Shown: positions 34,701-37,918 of the stretch, piece after piece
Position numbering within the stretch: the stretch's first letter is position 1
Layout: every line of letters starts with the position of its first letter
Source of the DNA: Saprospiraceae bacterium
Lineage (GTDB): Bacteria > Bacteroidota > Bacteroidia > Chitinophagales > Saprospiraceae
Assembly: GCA_020630955.1 (NCBI GenBank)
Contig: JAHDIE010000037.1
Location: 1-37,918 of the forward strand
DNA length: 37,918 bases
Direction: 5' to 3'
Translations under genes and position numbers: made by a program
Notes under the pieces: model-generated
Database searches by the model: none
What the model was told of the DNA's origin: nothing
The model's input: the letters and a program-made list of their open reading frames with translations, nothing else

Positions 34701-37700
34701 AGCTGTTGCATCGCAATCTAGAACAGGGTCATAAACTTCATAAGTGATAACATTATCCCCAGGCAACGCATTTGTTGGATCAAACATACCACTTGGATCA
34801 ACTCCTGTACCGGACCAAGTGCCTCCATTTGGAGTTGAAGCCAACTGAAAAGCAGGAGTCATTCCATTCAAACAAATATCATTTTCAGGTGAGCTTATCA
34901 CCGGCATAAGGGTACAATTACTAGTTTCGCATGTTACTGTAGAAGCTGGGCTATCTCCACATGGATGGGTTCCACCTTGCGTAATCAAAGTAAAAGTAAC
35001 CATAGTGCCTGATGCTAGACCATCTACTGTATACGTGGTACCATTCTGAGTACCGGGGATTGAAGACATGACTGTTGTTTGTCCATCTATAACATCCGTC
35101 CATTCTATGGTTACGGTGTTGCTGTTTTCGACTGTACAAGTCGCAACCGGAGGAGTTAAGGCCGCTAGGACTTCTATAGTACCTGAAATCTCAACCGATT
35201 CACAACCGCCCGCATCGACTACTGAAAGGCTGAAAGTTTTGGTACCTGGTGTACTCCAGCTCACAGGAAGTGTGGCTAAGTTGGTCGTAATATTTGGTAC
35301 TGTTGCATCCGTACCCACAGTCCAATTATAAGTTTCGGCTGATCCAGCGGTGAGTGTGGTTCCAATCATGATTGTTTCACCTACGCAAGCATCCATAACC
35401 ATATTAAATTCAACAACAGGACTTGGAGTCACGTTCAACGTAACATCAGCAGTTGGACTATCTCCACAACCTGGAGTACTGGCAAACACTGATATTGTCA
35501 TTGGTAAACTGGAATCTACAACATCTACCATAATTGCATCAGTTCCTTGCCCACTTGTTATTGTCCCATTTGTAGCCGTCCATGTATAAGTTGAACCAGC
35601 TGAGGGTGTAACAGAATACACCAACCCTGAAAGCATACCTTCACATGTGGCTGTAGGTGCAGAAATAAAAGTAGGCATTCCTGGGGTAGATCCTGATAAA
35701 TCAACCGTTGTTGAAAAATTAAAAACACAATCTTCGCCAGTGGTAGTGGCATAAGTAAGTGTTAGGTCATATGACCCTGCTTCATCAACATTAACGCTAG
35801 GATCTATACTTATTACTCCCCCTCCAGAATCAGTCCAATTATATTGAATTCCACTTTCCGTCATAAAATCTGGAAATAAGGTTTGATTAATTTCGAACGA
35901 AAGTGTAGCATCGCAAGCAGACCCAGATGTTTGCACAATCATCCCAGGTATATCGTATACATTCAAGGTGTAGTTAGCTACTACATCACAATTTTCTCCT
36001 GCCCAATCAACTTGCATTGAGGCGTTCTCAACAATTACAGCTTCGAAAAAATTTGTATTTACAATTTGGAAAGGAAGAATATCAGCATAACCAATCCCAT
36101 AATTAGGGTCTACCCAATTGGTAAGTTCAGCGGCACAGACTTCAAATTCGAAATTCTGGTCGTCTTCTAAAGGAAGCACATTTAAATCTAAGATTTGAGT
36201 GTAGTTACAATCACAATCATCTTCGACGTCAAAGGTATTCATTCCTATCACCATAGATCCTCCAGAAGCTCCTTGCCATTGCTCTCCAGTTCCTGGATGA
36301 GGCGGAGGATTAAAAAATGGTAGTTGCTCTTCACAAACATCCAATGTTCCCCAATCCAAATCCATCACAGCTACAACATTCACTTCGAAACAATAATTAC
36401 CTGGAGAATTATTGTCACAACCATTATCCATTTCAGAAAGACAAATTTCATATGATCCCTCTTGATTAAATTCTAATTCCAATGGACCACAAGTAGAATA
36501 GGTGGAAGAACATGAAAATGTAGCACCAGTCAATGCTACCATACAATCAGTATCATTGTTAACCGCATTTACACCATTTTGATTATCAATATCCCAACAG
36601 AAAAAGAATTCTGCCTCTTCAAAATTTTCTGGAAAAAACTTAACAATTGTCCCAGGACAAACTACAATATCATTTACGTCAATATCACAACTTGGTGGAT
36701 CTTCTACCAAGGCAACTGGAGTTTCCGGATCAGGTATTTCAAAGGGTGGAGCAGAATCAATTGACACAGAATAAGCACACTCATCTCCAGCACAACCATC
36801 AACTACCAATTGATAGACATTTCCAATGGTAAGGCCTGAGGCATTAAATGAGAATTGACTATCTTGACATGCAGCCCCTGAATCTCCATAACATACATTG
36901 GCATTACATGGATCTATAATATTTGCCTGAACACCCGTTCCTCCGGCAGTTCCAATACAATCAGAAACTCCAATGGTAATCCCAATATCTTCAGATCCTG
37001 CTACAAAAGAAAAATAAGATGCATTATGAATGGCCCCTTGCCCATTACAAAGATCCCCAAATACACCTCCATTATAATCAGGAGTACACGACATAAAACC
37101 ATTAATAACGTTTAAGTCACATTCAATAGGAGGATCATTACAATCTTCAAAAATTGGAGCGCCCATACAAGGAACAATACAAGTAACCATTATATCCCAC
37201 TCTACTATTAACTCGTTACCGCAGCCATCGGTAAATATGTATTCGATAACATTTAGGCCATCGGCTAGTTGATCAAAAGGACCAATATTGCTGGTCATAG
37301 TAATTCCATTGCCTGGTGAACAATTATCGGTAACATCTACACCTAAGGCTGGTTCAGACCAACCTCCAGCTTCTGGACATTCTAAAACTGTATTGTCCCA
37401 GTTGTTTGCCAATGGATCTTGGTCTTCAAAGAAAGCAACCAAATCACCTGTCATATCTTCTGGTGGAGTCAAATCATTTAAAAATATCATTTGAACGCAG
37501 TCATCTATGAAAGTCCCTGCGTTATCAAAAACGGACCAAGTTCTTTCAAAAGAGGCATAAAAACCATCACTTGCGCAATCAAAACTTTCAGTATAATTAT
37601 CATCTATATAACTATACTCTTCATCCCCGATACAATCGCTATCAACACCTTGTGATCCTGGTGTACTTTGGTAGGTTGGATCATCAAACAAACCACTTCC

Positions 37701-37877
37701 ACCAGTATCATTGGGGTACCCGGTATCCGTTTCTATATCAGCATTGGTCTCATCGCATGGATCTACAATTTCAACCGTAATATCATCAGGACATATGATT
37801 GCAGAACATTGAGAGGATAGATCCATTGAATAAATCAAGGCAAGGAAAAGTGTCAATAGACGAATAAGTTTCTTCAT
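31797..37877 (-). CDS. Giant T9SS type B substrate, 2026 residues, with HYR-like, PKD-like and FN3-like modules
   Basis: The preferred start is the ATG at 37877, which opens with a signal peptide (MKKLIRLLTLFLALIYSMDL). An ATG at 37916 would add 13 residues before it. The N-terminal part (about 24-250) is cysteine-rich and HYR-like (CPDDITVEIVDPC, then FTDGCGNELIVEWDI). Many immunoglobulin- or PKD-like modules follow, including the Bacteroidota WSG type (GGTWSGTGVDPSGMFDP). Three FN3-like modules (about 35165-34915, 34432-34170 and 33120-32865) share Ser/Thr-Val-x-Phe/Ile-x-Trp-Asp/Thr-Asp/Ala. The C-terminal ~95 residues are the type B sorting domain: YIPNIFDPTADND, VSIYDRWGNRVHYDD, LWDGTFNGG, GVYVYVVELLFDDG and GSITVVE. 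It is thus exported by T9SS, with a probable adhesive or structural role. It is convergent with cmk. Confidence 0.93.
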   Translation of the reverse strand: MKKLIRLLTLFLALIYSMDLSSQCSAIICPDDITVEIVDPCDETNADIETDTGYPNDTGGSGLFDDPTYQSTPGSQGVDSDCIGDEEYSYIDDNYTESFDCASDGFYASFERTWSVFDNAGTFIDDCVQMIFLNDLTPPEDMTGDLVAFFEDQDPLANNWDNTVLECPEAGGWSEPALGVDVTDNCSPGNGITMTSNIGPFDQLADGLNVIEYIFTDGCGNELIVEWDIMVTCIVPCMGAPIFEDCNDPPIECDLNVINGFMSCTPDYNGGVFGDLCNGQGAIHNASYFSFVAGSEDIGITIGVSDCIGTAGGTGVQANIIDPCNANVCYGDSGAACQDSQFSFNASGLTIGNVYQLVVDGCAGDECAYSVSIDSAPPFEIPDPETPVALVEDPPSCDIDVNDIVVCPGTIVKFFPENFEEAEFFFCWDIDNQNGVNAVNNDTDCMVALTGATFSCSSTYSTCGPLELEFNQEGSYEICLSEMDNGCDNNSPGNYCFEVNVVAVMDLDWGTLDVCEEQLPFFNPPPHPGTGEQWQGASGGSMVIGMNTFDVEDDCDCNYTQILDLNVLPLEDDQNFEFEVCAAELTNWVDPNYGIGYADILPFQIVNTNFFEAVIVENASMQVDWAGENCDVVANYTLNVYDIPGMIVQTSGSACDATLSFEINQTLFPDFMTESGIQYNWTDSGGGVISIDPSVNVDEAGSYDLTLTYATTTGEDCVFNFSTTVDLSGSTPGMPTFISAPTATCEGMLSGLVYSVTPSAGSTYTWTATNGTITSGQGTDAIMVDVVDSSLPMTISVFASTPGCGDSPTADVTLNVTPSPVVEFNMVMDACVGETIMIGTTLTAGSAETYNWTVGTDATVPNITTNLATLPVSWSTPGTKTFSLSVVDAGGCESVEISGTIEVLAALTPPVATCTVENSNTVTIEWTDVIDGQTTVMSSIPGTQNGTTYTVDGLASGTMVTFTLITQGGTHPCGDSPASTVTCETSNCTLMPVISSPENDICLNGMTPAFQLASTPNGGTWSGTGVDPSGMFDPTNALPGDNVITYEVYDPVLDCDATATLTIVAFENPDPTFTLSATNACIGEPITINYTDIPGYTTNWNYGAGASMPMNITTGQFEISYATSGQKIINLEVSNGTCMVEFELPLEIYPALPEPIVTCAPTPNSVNFSWDDVMGVSMYEVEVLSGGMTTTTMQTETSIPVGGLTSGDEVIITVTAIDPNGCENSVTVLPCIAQDCPVYTVAIDPGMGGAAQCWDPVAGVTIPLSASVVDDMGNPVTGMGNWSGPTGLDPMTGVFSPNGPSPTPYTVAYNFVDGNGCPAVGTIDVNIFDSPSSSFGTDVNELCIGDELTIILDDAYSSAINYDVQLSADSGDFTLNDNGDGTFTIIFTNDPGADVDISLETTAGSCMSGLSEATVTVLAPLEFSIMDQQICYKIDDGAIGLEALDMDGDLVMGSWEVVDGGPIPGTDFSPSSNDTTYTLIFTEANCGVQEMMTLELVAEPTLSIGPLTQTICISEEANLNIDTDFYDELTHTGLNGTSDMPPLSGLEPNFTLSFQDPGVYTYESVIDRPGTCDSDVIEWEIIVEEEPSLPALNCAQTLSSVSFDWDADPCAEDYTIIYNGPDGEVIVGTVTDNSITIDDLDQGDEIEIFITINSSCACEFPDVLTEVCSAEACEPATITIGDELDTEYCVSDLPGNFSMSADVSGIDIENTGSFSWSGEGIDSDGNVELSGLTAGDYTFNVEYNEDGCVYNESIDFTILEAPQAIIDVENAPCPESTAGSINIVGLGNGPFVYSTENSTLAEGENDLDIGSYVINIVDANGCSSDVSVTVGQNPTPTADFVVPETVFAEFDQTFTFDLSTQVDSVVWIVDGQTVLSANCIVDDCSTLVYEPLEFRPYEVCIEAYYGECLYTECREMIAEEFIVNSIYIPNIFDPTADNDPINSNLDMYIAGYSLTVKDVSIYDRWGNRVHYDDTEKMGSNKDVITLWDGTFNGGTEFVPGVYVYVVELLFDDGITEFRTGSITVVE

Positions 37878-37918
37878 GTCATAAGTGCTTGATGGGAGCA
37901 AAACACAGTAATACATGG

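Overview
The window looks like a low-GC chromosome segment from a Bacteroidota bacterium, most likely a marine or freshwater member of the Saprospiria or Flavobacteriia. Several things point that way: very large secreted proteins ending in the gliding-motility-associated (type B) C-terminal sorting domain of the type IX secretion system (T9SS), a fused SecD-SecF protein, TonB-dependent receptors with an N-terminal carboxypeptidase-regulatory-like domain, a GWxTD-family protein, a DUF2795 protein, and promoters of the TTG-N18/19-TAnnTTTG type in front of several genes. No mobile element, CRISPR array, rRNA, tRNA or prophage was seen. The segment reads as ordinary core genome interspersed with giant surface or secreted proteins.

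Layout. Positions 1-4633 (minus) hold the N-terminal 1544 residues of a giant secreted protein that runs off the left edge. It has hyalin-like (HYR-like) modules followed by calcium-binding-type DCDGGG tandem repeats. After a 472-bp AT-rich gap come two small envelope genes of unknown function (5106-6157, minus), then a 1758-residue T9SS substrate (6256-11532, minus) and secDF (11806-14880, minus). A plus-strand Kbp-like BON-LysM gene (15112-15585) is separated by a bidirectional terminator from a minus-strand run: 2-hydroxyacid dehydrogenase, DUF547 lipoprotein, TonB-dependent receptor and a TerB-like protein (15691-20756). Next is a compact four-gene minus-strand envelope operon (20884-25614) made of a lipoprotein, a GWxTD protein, a TonB-dependent receptor and an EGF-domain lipoprotein, closed by a strong terminator. 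It is divergent from a secreted M1 metallopeptidase (25727-27400, plus). The right part has rplS, a MacB/FtsX-type permease, queA, a DUF2795 gene, cmk, and a second complete T9SS giant of 2026 residues (31797-37877, minus).

How the genes fit together. The three giants take up about 42% of the window. They would cross the inner membrane through Sec, to which SecDF contributes, and two of them carry the visible signal for T9SS export and surface attachment. The third probably does too, but its C-terminus is outside the window. The two TonB-dependent receptors, the three lipoproteins, the GWxTD protein and the M1 peptidase fit an outer membrane and periplasm specialised for surface display and uptake of peptides or other macromolecule fragments. 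The housekeeping genes (secDF, rplS, queA, cmk) serve protein export, translation, tRNA modification and nucleotide metabolism.

No clearly new multi-gene system could be demonstrated. The most unusual items are the modular architectures of the giants (a strict 83-residue two-cysteine repeat in one, and nearly identical tandem DNA repeats in another), a strong terminator-like hairpin directly in front of cmk, and the GWxTD/TonB/EGF-lipoprotein operon.
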